Source: Clostridium sp. CAG:967
Lineage (GTDB): Bacteria > Cyanobacteriota > Vampirovibrionia > Gastranaerophilales > Gastranaerophilaceae
DNA: 64,000 nucleotides
Assembly: GCA_000433095.1 (NCBI GenBank)
Contig: HF991483.1
Location: 110,825-174,824, forward strand
Reading direction: 5' to 3'
This document shows positions 43,638-52,376 of the stretch, piece by piece. Position 1 is the first letter of the stretch. Each line of letters opens with the position of its first letter. The notes under the pieces are model-generated. The model was not told where the DNA came from. It did no database searches and saw only the letters and a program-made list of their open reading frames with translations. Both the position numbers and the translations under genes were made by a program.

Positions 43638-45215
43638 ATGAACAAATTTTTAATTGTACTTTTGACACTTTTATTTAACATTCAACAGGCAAATGCATTT
43701 AACGTTGATGCTTTTATGGACAAAAATGTTGCCCCTGTATCGGATGCAATTGCGAAAATTATTTTTCATCCTGTTCATGTTTTTGGTGCAGATGTACCTA
43801 TTATTATTTTCTGGATTTTATTTGCGGGTATATTCTTTACGTTCTATTTAAGAGGAATTGCTGTTTGGGGATTTAAGCATGCAATTGATCTTGTTTTTAA
43901 ACCAAAAAAATCAGATGACGGTTCCGGTGAAACTTCTCCGTTTCAGGCATTGATGACAGCTTTGTCAGGTACAATAGGATTGGGAAGTATCGCAGGTGTT
44001 GCAATTGCGATTTCTATGGGCGGTCCGGGTGCGGCTTTCTGGATTATAATCGGTGCGCTTCTGGGTATGTCATTGAAATTTGTCGAAGCAGCTCTGGCTG
44101 TTAAATACAGAAGATTTAACCTTGACGGTTCAATCTCCGGCGGACCAATGCATTATATGGCACACGGTCTGACAAGAAAAAAATTAAGATGGTTAGGACA
44201 GCCTTTATCCGTAATGTTTGCTATCCTTTGTATTTGCGGTGGTATTACAGGCGGAAACATGATTCAAATAAATCAGGCTGCAAACCAGTTTGTTAATGTT
44301 TGTGGCGGTGCAAACGGACCTTTACACGGTTTGCACTGGCTTATCGGTTTGGCTATGGCTGTTGTTGTAGGGTTGATTGTAATCGGCGGTATTAAAAATA
44401 TCGTAAAAGTTACCGAAAAAATTGTTCCGTTGAAAATTTTTATTTATTTATTCGCAGCAATGGCAGTAATTGTATGTAATATTAAATTAGTTCCGCATGC
44501 AGCCTGGGTTATTGTAAAAGAAGCTTTCAGACCCGAATCGATTTACGGCGGTATGTTTGTTGCAATGATTATGGGCTTAAGACGTTCTGTTCAATCTAAC
44601 GAAGCAGGTACTGGTTCTGCCCCTATTGTTTATGCAACAGTTAAAACGGATGAACCTTTATCTCAAGGGTTTGTAGCATTGCTTGATCCGTTCTTAACAG
44701 GTTTTATGTGTACATTGACAGCGTTTGCGATTGTAATTACAGGGGTATACAAAACCCATGCAGGTCAAACTTCAGGTATTGAAATGACATCTGATGCTAT
44801 TTCATCAGTTATGCCGTTCTTCCCGACATTACTTGCAGGTATTGTTCTTTTATACGCTTTATCTACAATTATCAGCTGGGCTTATTACGGTCAAAAATCC
44901 TGGAACTTTCTTTTCGGAGAAGGCAAGAAAAGAACACTTACATTCCAATTTATCTACTGTTCTTTTATCGTAATCGGTTCTGTTTTAAACGTAACTTCAG
45001 TTATTAATATTACAGATGCGATGATGATTGCAATGTCTATACCTAACATTATTGCAATGTATATTTTAGCTCCTGAAATCAAGAAGGATTTAGCTGAATA
45101 TTGTAAAATACACCAAATGGGCAAATTAGTTAACCGTGATTGGTTAAAGCCTGTTCCTGTCGAGGCAGAAGCAGAGGAAGATGAGGTATTATGTCAGATC
45201 AACAAATTATCATAA
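43638..45215 (+). CDS. Sodium:alanine symporter family transporter (AGCS)
   Basis: Inner-membrane Na+/amino-acid symporter. A signal-like first segment (residues 1-20, ending QANA) is followed by about ten helices. The AGCS signature GTIGLGSIAGVAIAISMGGPGAAFWI is near residues 113-138, and GLRRSVQSNEAGTGSAPIVYA near 314-334 is the second conserved region. 525 residues, typical. AAAGGAAAAC precedes the ATG. The end overlaps the ACT-domain gene by 25 bases, which suggests coupled expression. Confidence 0.92.
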   Translation: MNKFLIVLLTLLFNIQQANAFNVDAFMDKNVAPVSDAIAKIIFHPVHVFGADVPIIIFWILFAGIFFTFYLRGIAVWGFKHAIDLVFKPKKSDDGSGETSPFQALMTALSGTIGLGSIAGVAIAISMGGPGAAFWIIIGALLGMSLKFVEAALAVKYRRFNLDGSISGGPMHYMAHGLTRKKLRWLGQPLSVMFAILCICGGITGGNMIQINQAANQFVNVCGGANGPLHGLHWLIGLAMAVVVGLIVIGGIKNIVKVTEKIVPLKIFIYLFAAMAVIVCNIKLVPHAAWVIVKEAFRPESIYGGMFVAMIMGLRRSVQSNEAGTGSAPIVYATVKTDEPLSQGFVALLDPFLTGFMCTLTAFAIVITGVYKTHAGQTSGIEMTSDAISSVMPFFPTLLAGIVLLYALSTIISWAYYGQKSWNFLFGEGKKRTLTFQFIYCSFIVIGSVLNVTSVINITDAMMIAMSIPNIIAMYILAPEIKKDLAEYCKIHQMGKLVNRDWLKPVPVEAEAEEDEVLCQINKLS

Positions 45216-45469
45216 CAGTTTCAGGCGTTGATAAAGTCGGGATTGTTTCAAAAGTTTCAACTGTTTTGGCTGAATACGGCGTAAATATTGAAGATATAAA
45301 ACAAACATTAATGCAGGGGCATTTCGTAATGTTCATGCTTGGAAATATAGAAAAGTCAAACTATACTTTTAAAGAAATAAAAGAAGCTTTAACAAAAACA
45401 GGCGAAGAACTCGGTATGGAAATATGGGTTCAGAGAAAAGATATTTTTGATAAAATGCATACTGTTTAG
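45191..45469 (+). CDS. ACT domain protein (UPF0237 type)
   Basis: 92-residue regulatory domain. The ACT fold starts IIITVSGVDKVGIVSKVSTVLAEYGVNIEDIKQTLMQGHF, with the G-K-V-G-I loop and the following helix; KTGEELGMEIWVQRKDIFDKMHTV is the UPF0237 C-terminus. ACT domains usually bind small molecules, often amino acids. GAGG lies just before the ATG, inside the transporter gene, so a role linked to the AGCS substrate is plausible but unproven. Confidence 0.9.
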   Translation: MSDQQIIITVSGVDKVGIVSKVSTVLAEYGVNIEDIKQTLMQGHFVMFMLGNIEKSNYTFKEIKEALTKTGEELGMEIWVQRKDIFDKMHTV

Positions 45470-46434
45470 TTACAAAAAAATTGTTTTTTAAGTGCAGTTA
45501 TTTTTTCGTAAGATTTTTCGATATTATCTTTTAATTCCATATCGCATTGGGCTTTTTCGGCTATTGTTTCGATGATGTTAATGGTTTCAGGTTTTGAATC
45601 TCTGTATATAAACATATTTAACCCTGCTCTTATTCCTGCTTCACAAGCTTGAATTGTTCCGAATTTTGCAACTCCACGCATAATCATATCATCAGAGATT
45701 ACAACACCTTTAAACCCGAGTTTATTGCGTAAATATGAGATTGCGTTTTTGCTCAGAGATGTAGGGATTACATCTTTTTCAAAGCAGGTGCAATGAAGAT
45801 GAGCAACCATAATCATCTCAATATTTTTTGCGCATAAAGCAAACGGTTTTATATGTGTTTTTTCCATTTCTTCCAATGACAGATTTATTTCCGGCAGAGT
45901 TAAATGGCTGTCAGCATTTGCATCACCGTGTCCGGGAAAATGTTTTACACAGGGGATTATACCGTTTTCCCGATAAGTTTGCGATACAATTTTTTCACAC
46001 TTAATTACTTCATCAGCATTATTTGAAAACGCACGTTCACCTATTATCGGATTATCAGGATTTGTATTAACATCAATACAAGGTGCAAAGTTTAAATTGA
46101 TACCAAAGCTTTTGAGTTCTTCTGCGATTTCTTGTGTCTGTGTTCTAAGAAATGCATCGCCCTTTTCATAAGCAAATTTTGCAGATAAATATTTTTTACC
46201 GTTATGTATATTTTCGGTGCGTTCAACCCTTCCGCCTTCCTGATCAATTGATAAGAAAGGAGCTGTAATTGATGCTGATTTAATATCATTTATAAGTTCT
46301 CTAAACTGTTTGAGCGATTGAATATCTTTGGTAAAAAATATCATACCGCCAAGCCCGTTTTTTAAAGCGTCATTGTAACCGCCGCCCTCAGTTCCGAGAA
46401 TAAACATTTGATATAATTTTGTTCTGATATCCAT
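45466..46434 (-). CDS. nagZ: Beta-N-acetylhexosaminidase (GH3, NagZ-like)
   Basis: Removes N-acetylglucosamine from muropeptides during wall recycling, in the cytoplasm. GH3 features: IDQEGGRVERTE near residue 60, RAFSNNADEV, then KHFPGHGDANADSHLTLPEI near 163-182 containing the catalytic His-Asp dyad of NagZ, and VVISDDMIMRGVA near 240 with the nucleophile Asp. 322 residues. The ATG overlaps the stop of the preceding gene as TAATG. The end is convergent with the ACT gene, overlapping by 4 bases. Confidence 0.9.
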   Translation of the reverse strand: MDIRTKLYQMFILGTEGGGYNDALKNGLGGMIFFTKDIQSLKQFRELINDIKSASITAPFLSIDQEGGRVERTENIHNGKKYLSAKFAYEKGDAFLRTQTQEIAEELKSFGINLNFAPCIDVNTNPDNPIIGERAFSNNADEVIKCEKIVSQTYRENGIIPCVKHFPGHGDANADSHLTLPEINLSLEEMEKTHIKPFALCAKNIEMIMVAHLHCTCFEKDVIPTSLSKNAISYLRNKLGFKGVVISDDMIMRGVAKFGTIQACEAGIRAGLNMFIYRDSKPETINIIETIAEKAQCDMELKDNIEKSYEKITALKKQFFCN

Positions 46435-47018
46435 TACAAAACCTTTTCTGCAAGAGCGTATAAATCTTTTAATTTGCCGTTATCAATAACTTCTTCAATT
46501 TTATTCAATATTTCATCCAGCCCTTTTTTATCAGGTGTTTTGAAAGATTTAGGGATTACAATATCAGCAGTTGTTTTTGTTTCGACAAATCCTTTATTTT
46601 CTTTTAAAAATTCTCTGTAAGCAGCCAAAATATTTGTGCTTGTTGTATCAATTGAGAAATTTTGTCCTGTATAATATTTCACATCCTTTTTCAGTTGTTC
46701 AATATAATTTGTTATAAAATCAACTTCCGACAAAGTTTCTTCTTCGGAGTATTCTCCGCCGTAGCAGATGTTGTTTAAAAGTTCCTTCTTATCAAGGTGT
46801 TTGATATATACCGCCCACAAAATGCAGCCGAGATAAAATCCTAAATAGTTTTCAAGAAGACTTCTGATTTTGGGATAAAATAATTTAAACTGCTGTTTTT
46901 TTTGAGCAAAATTTTTATATCTGCTTAACAAATCATAAACATATTCAATGTTTGGTGTGAAAGCCGAAATATGCTGTATAAAACCCGGATCAAATTGTAC
47001 GCCGTCATCAAAGTTCAT
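46434..47018 (-). CDS. Hypothetical protein coupled to nagZ
   Basis: 194 residues, no recognised family. Helical and polar, with one moderately hydrophobic stretch (YLGFYLGCILWAVYIKHL near residue 55-72). No signal peptide. The N-terminal half is rich in Phe/Tyr/Lys, the C-terminal part ends in a predicted helix (GLDEILNKIEEVIDNGKLKDLYALAEKVL). The stop overlaps the nagZ start by one base (TAATG), so the two are made together. A role in the wall is only suggested by this. Confidence 0.7.
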   Translation of the reverse strand: MNFDDGVQFDPGFIQHISAFTPNIEYVYDLLSRYKNFAQKKQQFKLFYPKIRSLLENYLGFYLGCILWAVYIKHLDKKELLNNICYGGEYSEEETLSEVDFITNYIEQLKKDVKYYTGQNFSIDTTSTNILAAYREFLKENKGFVETKTTADIVIPKSFKTPDKKGLDEILNKIEEVIDNGKLKDLYALAEKVL

Positions 47019-47057
47019 CTTTTTTACCCTCTCTGTTAATTTTCGTTAAACTTATTA

Positions 47058-48251
47058 CTAAAGCATTTCGTATTTAATTTTTTTCTTGTTGCTTTTCAAA
47101 ACTTTTTCCTGAAACTCTTTGTCATACTGCAATCTGTAACCGTTAGTAAATGCTTTTACAACTGCATTTGAAAAAGTTCTTTTTGTGCTCCAGTATGCAG
47201 TGTGAGCAAAGAAGCAGGGGCGTTTGCTCCATACACTTGAGTTATCATAGATAAAACCTTTCGGGTTATTTATTTCAATGTCTGCAAGTTTTTCCACTTC
47301 TTCTATTGTAAGATTTCTGGTTGAAGGAAATCCTAAAGGGTCTTCACGATAGTTAACAGTAATAAAGAAAAGACCGTTTTCAATGATATATTTCATCATT
47401 AATTTGTTATAGTAATTGAGTTCATATTCAGGATCTGCCAGATCCGAGTAAAATAATACCAGCGGACTTGCAAAGTTTACAACGCCTTTTAAAGAATTAG
47501 GAGGTGCACAGGCAGTTTCAGTTGCATCTTTTAGTTTCAAATAGCTTTCTTCCAGTGAATTATCAACATTTCTGAAGACAAGGTGACCGCTTTGAGAAAC
47601 AATACCTATCTCTGATTTAGAAAGAGCCGAAATACAAGTGTTTTGAACAGGGTGTTCTTTGACAAATTGTCTTACTTCGTCGCTGACATTAATCGTATTA
47701 AAAAGATTTTCAGGATTAATATACGGCAGTTTATTAAACATATATTCATAAGTAATAAAGCTGCCGGCAGAATATCCGTAAAGTACGGTCTTGTTGCCCT
47801 TAGAAGCTTCGGTTTTAATAACTTCGTTCAGCTCATCAAGTATAGGAAGCATATTGTGTTGTTTTTGAACCCAAATTGCATCATGTAAAAAAGAAGCCAG
47901 AACTGAACGTACTTCATAAGCAATAGTAGGGCTGAAAGCTTTAGTTAAGTCAAGTTGTTTGTGAACAAATTCTAAATCTTTCTGACTTTTATCACCCCAG
48001 AAAAATATTACGGGTTCTTTATTAATAGTGTATAATTCTTTATCCGCAAAAACTTTTTTTATTTGTTTGTTAGTTTCAAACTTTTTTTTCATAACAGGGT
48101 GTAATTTTTGTACCCCGTCAAGAAACCAGTTCCTCATTTTTGCATCGTTATTATTTGAACCGTTAATATATATAAAACTTACGCCTGAATTAGCCAGACA
48201 GGCATTTTGTAAAAGGATTGCACTGAATAATAACAAAAAAATCTTTTTCAT
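47058..48251 (-). CDS. Secreted alpha/beta-hydrolase-like protein
   Basis: 397 residues with a signal peptide (residues 1-20, ILLQNACLANSG; signal peptidase I, or possibly lipidation at Cys18). The nucleophile elbow GYSAG is near residue 160 (VLYGYSAGSFITYEY), preceded by a beta strand, as in alpha/beta hydrolases. Candidate acid and His residues are not obvious. No known family was recognised. No ribosome-binding site stronger than a short A/G stretch. Its upstream region carries the aquaporin terminator on the same strand. Confidence 0.6.
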   Translation of the reverse strand: MKKIFLLLFSAILLQNACLANSGVSFIYINGSNNNDAKMRNWFLDGVQKLHPVMKKKFETNKQIKKVFADKELYTINKEPVIFFWGDKSQKDLEFVHKQLDLTKAFSPTIAYEVRSVLASFLHDAIWVQKQHNMLPILDELNEVIKTEASKGNKTVLYGYSAGSFITYEYMFNKLPYINPENLFNTINVSDEVRQFVKEHPVQNTCISALSKSEIGIVSQSGHLVFRNVDNSLEESYLKLKDATETACAPPNSLKGVVNFASPLVLFYSDLADPEYELNYYNKLMMKYIIENGLFFITVNYREDPLGFPSTRNLTIEEVEKLADIEINNPKGFIYDNSSVWSKRPCFFAHTAYWSTKRTFSNAVVKAFTNGYRLQYDKEFQEKVLKSNKKKIKYEML

Positions 48252-48290
48252 AGATATATGATAGCATAAACTATACTTTCGGGCTACTCA

Positions 48291-48320
48291 AAAAAAGCCG
48301 GTTGTTAACCGGCTTTTTTA
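48291..48320. terminator. Terminator after the MIP channel gene
   Basis: GCCGGTT (48297-48303) pairs with AACCGGC (48307-48313), flanked by A6 and T6 runs, so it works on both strands; on the minus strand it follows the MIP gene. Confidence 0.85.
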
Positions 48321-48324
48321 TTTA

Positions 48325-48966
48325 TTAATCGTGTTCTGCTGCTATAAACTTATATGCATAAGCTGCAATTGCGCCGCCTGCAAGGTTTGCGAGGATAGTT
48401 ATCCAAATAAATTTGAATTTTACTGCTTTCAGAACTAAAAGTCCTATTGCAACGGCAGGGTTAAATGCGCCGATGCAGGTTCCGATTGTTGCAAAAATTG
48501 CAGCTGCAAGTGTTCCGCCGATTGCAAGTCCGTAGAAAGAATTGCCCTCTGTTGATTTAGATGTTGCAGTGCTTAATACAACAAAACATAATGCAAATGT
48601 AAATAACAGTTCGCATATAATCAGTGCCGGAATACTAAAATTTATTTCATCAGAGTATGGCGGAACTGCTACTAAGTAAAGAACAGCTCCAGCAGCAGCG
48701 GCTGCTCCTAAGATTTGAGCTACAGCATAAGGAACAAACTGTTTCCAGCATAATGCACCTTTAATACAAGCTGCAAGAGATACAGCAGGGTTGTAATGTC
48801 CTCCTGAAATTCTTCCGCCGGCATAAACCATAACCATAAGTATCAATCCTATTGCTATTGCAGGGATTGAACCACGTCCGTTAGGAAATATCGAACATCC
48901 GATTGTTAAAACCAAAAAGAATGTTCCGATAAATTCCATAAGGTATTTTCTAAAAAGTTCTTTCAT
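48325..48966 (-). CDS. MIP family channel (aquaporin/glycerol-facilitator type)
   Basis: Six-helix membrane channel. The two half-helix NPA motifs are HYNPAVSLA (near residue 60) and GAFNPAVAIG (near 170). In classical aquaporins the second NPA is followed by Arg (ar/R filter); here Val follows instead. 213 residues, shorter than AqpZ (about 231) or GlpF (281). AAAGGAGAT precedes the ATG. Flow of water versus small solutes cannot be assigned. Divergent from the HNH-protein gene. Confidence 0.88.
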   Translation of the reverse strand: MKELFRKYLMEFIGTFFLVLTIGCSIFPNGRGSIPAIAIGLILMVMVYAGGRISGGHYNPAVSLAACIKGALCWKQFVPYAVAQILGAAAAAGAVLYLVAVPPYSDEINFSIPALIICELLFTFALCFVVLSTATSKSTEGNSFYGLAIGGTLAAAIFATIGTCIGAFNPAVAIGLLVLKAVKFKFIWITILANLAGGAIAAYAYKFIAAEHD

Positions 48967-49071
48967 ATAAATCTCCTTTTTTCGCTAAAAATTCTAACAC
49001 ATTCTATAAGTTTATGCAATTAATCTTAATATTAATAACAATTTATTTTATATTTTGTTTTAAATTTATAT

Positions 49072-51072
49072 ATGAAAGTTGAATTAATTGCCTTAAATAA
49101 TTATAAGTTTCCTCTGCATAACAATAATAAAAAGGCAGAAAACAATTTTATCCCGAAAGACCAATTAAACGCTATTCCTGCTGTTTATTATATGCCGATA
49201 AATTTCGGCTGTTGTACAGCACAGGATAACAGAAATTATTTTGATAAAGTCCGAAATGTTCACTGCCCTTGCTGCGGGGTGGAAATGATTACAGATAAAG
49301 AGGCTTTAATAAAAGAGGCTGAAAATGTTAAAACTGCATCTGAATTTGTGGAGTTTTTGAATAAATATAAAGAAAATATTCCTAAAAAATTCGGGAATTA
49401 TAGCGATTTTGCTTCTAACCTTCTGGAAGCAAGACCTGAACTGGGCATAAAAGATTTGTTAAATATTTCCAGAGCAGGCGCAAACAAAAAAGTTGAACAT
49501 AGAATGCAGGATGCTGTTGAATACGTTAAAGCATGCAAAGAGAACAACGATTTGTCACAGAAGGATAAACTTTTATGCGATGAGTTTATAAATCAAACGA
49601 ATGCTTTTCTGGAAGAAGATAAAAAGTATCCTTTAGGAAAATATAAAAAAATTCTTCAGGAAACACTGGCAAAGCTTGAAACAAATAATAAATGGGAAAT
49701 ATATTCCAATGCAAAAAATCCTGTAGTTGAAGCAAATATCTACAAAAGTGTTTTTAACTACGATTTTGAGAGAGTAATCAACGGAGAAGCTCCTGCATAC
49801 CTTGTGTTAAAGAATTTGTTTGATTTTTCGCAAGCTGTTGAAACCAGGATGCTCCAGAATTTATCCGAAGAAAAAGAAGAAGAATACAACACCCTGCTGG
49901 TGTGTTCAAAATGTTCGAACTCTGAAAGCAACGGAATAAAGAAGCTTTTAAGAGCTCCTGATGAAATTGAAAAGATAAACTATCAAACTTACATTGCAGA
50001 TATGTCACGTGAGGTTTTAGAAAATCGTTACAGCGGAAGCGACAAATATCCGCTGTACGTTAACGGATTAATGAAAAGGGTTACTAAAGGGAATGTAGAT
50101 GCCTCAAAATTTTTGAATGAAAGCAGATTTAAAACTAAGATTTTTTACTTGAATAGAAACGTTATTGAGTTTGATCCTGTGAATATTGACGGCATTCCTT
50201 GTGCTTGCTGCGGAAAATCTACTATTACCCACAAAAAAAAGGTTGAAATATTTGAAAAAATAGCAGAAGCAAATAATATTAACGAAATGGATAATATAAT
50301 TAATGATAATAACGGGATTATTCGTGAAAAGTATATGCCTGTCATAAATAAATTCCATTCTGTTGTAAAAAATAATCCTGATATCACTGAAGATGAAGTC
50401 GTTAAAATTTTGAGAGAACATACGGCAGGGGATATAAAAAATGTTATGAAGAATAATTTAAAGATTATGCATAGACTTCTTAAACAGAAAAATTTATCTT
50501 CTAACGACAAAAACAAAATTAATGAATATATAGCAGGTGTCAAAAATGATTTTATTGATGTAAATCCAAAGAAAATAATTGATTATAAAAGCTATAACGA
50601 TTTAATCAGCAGCACCCTGAAAAATATGGAGTTAAAAAACAGGACGGAATATATAAATCTTGTTAAAATTCCGGTAAAGAATTTGCTTGTTGTGCAAACA
50701 AATCTTTTCCCTATTGCTGATACCGCAGAAAAATATAAATCAGAACTGAAAGTTATTTTGCAGGATATAATAAAAATGTCGGTTGCTACTAAAGATCATG
50801 TTGTGGCAAGAGATAAAGACGGCACCAATGATTTGAACAATCTTATTGTTTTGTGCAAAGACTGCAATCAGGATAAGACAAATTTTGATTTCAAATACTG
50901 GATTCACAGGCATCCGGAAATGAAAGAAAATTTAAATAATTATGCAAGGTTTATTACTGATAAAATTCATGAAAACGTTCTTTCCGAAAATTATTTTGCA
51001 TATCTTGAAGAGTTGTCCGACTACATTAACAGGATTACAGACGGAGAAATCGAAATTCAATATGATGTATAA
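49072..51072 (+). CDS. HNH-type protein with repeated zinc ribbons
   Basis: 666 residues, unrecognised as a named family. Cysteine pairs appear in three places: HCPCCG (residues 65-68), VCSKCS (near 277) and CACCGK (near 377). The C-terminus (about 575-605) reads KDHVVARDKDGTNDLNNLIVLCKDCNQDKTN, an HNH-endonuclease pattern (DH, N, CxxC... N). Long lysine- and glutamate-rich helices lie between, as in a coiled structure. No signal peptide. No ribosome-binding site before the ATG. Could be a nuclease, but activity is unproven. Upstream of the laccase-domain gene by 19 bases. Confidence 0.65.
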   Translation: MKVELIALNNYKFPLHNNNKKAENNFIPKDQLNAIPAVYYMPINFGCCTAQDNRNYFDKVRNVHCPCCGVEMITDKEALIKEAENVKTASEFVEFLNKYKENIPKKFGNYSDFASNLLEARPELGIKDLLNISRAGANKKVEHRMQDAVEYVKACKENNDLSQKDKLLCDEFINQTNAFLEEDKKYPLGKYKKILQETLAKLETNNKWEIYSNAKNPVVEANIYKSVFNYDFERVINGEAPAYLVLKNLFDFSQAVETRMLQNLSEEKEEEYNTLLVCSKCSNSESNGIKKLLRAPDEIEKINYQTYIADMSREVLENRYSGSDKYPLYVNGLMKRVTKGNVDASKFLNESRFKTKIFYLNRNVIEFDPVNIDGIPCACCGKSTITHKKKVEIFEKIAEANNINEMDNIINDNNGIIREKYMPVINKFHSVVKNNPDITEDEVVKILREHTAGDIKNVMKNNLKIMHRLLKQKNLSSNDKNKINEYIAGVKNDFIDVNPKKIIDYKSYNDLISSTLKNMELKNRTEYINLVKIPVKNLLVVQTNLFPIADTAEKYKSELKVILQDIIKMSVATKDHVVARDKDGTNDLNNLIVLCKDCNQDKTNFDFKYWIHRHPEMKENLNNYARFITDKIHENVLSENYFAYLEELSDYINRITDGEIEIQYDV

Positions 51073-51076
51073 TTTA

Positions 51077-51085
51077 TGATATAAT
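51077..51085 (+). promoter_or_regulatory. Extended -10, leaderless promoter of the laccase-domain gene
   Basis: TGATATAAT (TGnTATAAT); 6 bases separate it from the ATG at 51092. Confidence 0.6.
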
Positions 51086-51091
51086 TCATTT

Positions 51092-51832
51092 ATGTTTTAT
51101 TTTGATGAAATTAACGGAAAAAGAATTTTAAAAAGCAGTATTTTAGACGGGCTAAATCATTTTTTTACTACACGTGAAAGTGTAATAAAAACTAAAGAGC
51201 CTGAATTTGAAAAAACGGTTGAAGAAAATATAAGGGATGTATGTGAATATTTAAACATTAAAGAAGATAATTTAATCCATCCTTCGCAAACCCATACTTC
51301 AAATATTGATGTTGCAAGAGGCGGAGTTACATCTTATCCTGATACTGACGGATTAATTTTATCAAATAAAGAACAGGCTGTATTTTTGAATTTTGCAGAC
51401 TGCACTCCTGTTATAATTTATGACGGCAAAAAACATATTGCAGCGGTTTCTCACGCAGGCTGGAGGGGAACGGCAGGCATGATAGCTTCAAAAACGGTTG
51501 AAAAAATGGTATCTGAATTCGGCTCAAAAACTGATGATTTGAAGGCTGCAATAGGACCTGCAATATCATTCTGCTGCTACAATGTCGGAGAAGACGTATA
51601 TAGACAGCTTTCTCAAACTGTGAAAGATTTTACGGGGTTGTATGAAATCCGTCAGGGAGATATTTTTGTGGATTTGAAAAATATAAATAAGACACAGCTT
51701 GTTCAATCAGGTGTAAAGGAAGAAAACATTGATGTCTGTCCTTATTGTACTGTTTGCAATAATAATTTATTTTTTTCGTACAGAAAAGAAAATGCTACAA
51801 CTAACCGTCACAGTGCAGTTATAAAGTTATAA
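51092..51832 (+). CDS. pgeF: Laccase-domain (YfiH/LACC1 type) purine nucleoside phosphorylase
   Basis: Cytoplasmic metalloprotein of the peptidoglycan-editing/purine-nucleoside-phosphorylase family. The zinc/copper site is formed by His in HPSQTHTSN (near residue 69), Cys in FADCTPVIIYDG (near 107) and His in AVSHAGWRGT (near 127). AIGPAISFCCYNVGEDVY and CTVCNNNLFFSYRKENATTNRH complete the family pattern. 246 residues. Its 3' end overlaps the convergent pabA by 14 bases. Confidence 0.92.
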   Translation: MFYFDEINGKRILKSSILDGLNHFFTTRESVIKTKEPEFEKTVEENIRDVCEYLNIKEDNLIHPSQTHTSNIDVARGGVTSYPDTDGLILSNKEQAVFLNFADCTPVIIYDGKKHIAAVSHAGWRGTAGMIASKTVEKMVSEFGSKTDDLKAAIGPAISFCCYNVGEDVYRQLSQTVKDFTGLYEIRQGDIFVDLKNINKTQLVQSGVKEENIDVCPYCTVCNNNLFFSYRKENATTNRHSAVIKL

Positions 51833-52376
51833 AATTTTTTAGCATTTCGTGTCCGTATTCTGTTAAAACAGCTTCCGGATGGAACTGTACACCGTAAATA
51901 GGATATGTTTTATGCTCTATTGCCATAATAATTTTGTCTTTTGTCTGCGCCGTAATTTTTAAAACATCAGGCAGGTTTGCAGTTTCAAGAGAGTGATATC
52001 TGGTTGCATAAAATCCCTGTTTCAAACCATTGAAAATTCGGCAGTTTTCATCGAAATATATTTGAGAAGTTTTGCCGTGTATCGGGTTAGCTGACTTTAT
52101 GATTTGACCTCCGAAAAACTGTGCTATGCATTGATGTCCGAGACAGATGCCGAGAATTTTTTTACTTTTGTGAAATTCTTTTATTACATCCAAAGATATT
52201 CCTGCCGTATCAGGATTTCCTGCTCCAGGAGAGATTATTATTCTTTCAAAATCCAGTGATTTTAATTCTTCAACCGTAATTTTGTCGTTTTCAAAAATTT
52301 TCGGCTGCACACCGAGTTCTTTGAGGTATTGGACTATGTTATAGGTAAATGAGTCATAATTATCTATCAAAATCAT
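51819..52376 (-). CDS. pabA: Aminodeoxychorismate synthase glutamine amidotransferase
   Basis: Releases ammonia from glutamine for folate (PABA) synthesis. Class I amidotransferase: catalytic Cys in GICLGHQCIAQFFGG (near residue 78), His-x-Glu in GVQFHPEAVLTEYGHE (near 167), start MILIDNYDSFTYNIVQYL. 185 residues. The fused PabB-PabC gene begins upstream, overlapping by 4 bases, so PABA synthesis is one unit. Could in principle serve anthranilate synthase, but the partner gene indicates PABA. Confidence 0.92.
   Translation of the reverse strand: MILIDNYDSFTYNIVQYLKELGVQPKIFENDKITVEELKSLDFERIIISPGAGNPDTAGISLDVIKEFHKSKKILGICLGHQCIAQFFGGQIIKSANPIHGKTSQIYFDENCRIFNGLKQGFYATRYHSLETANLPDVLKITAQTKDKIIMAIEHKTYPIYGVQFHPEAVLTEYGHEMLKNFITL

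Noticed and set aside
43638..45469. Glycine or amino-acid riboswitch before the AGCS symporter
   Set aside because: The 121-base upstream region shows no recognisable paired aptamer core; nothing beyond a weak ribosome-binding site.
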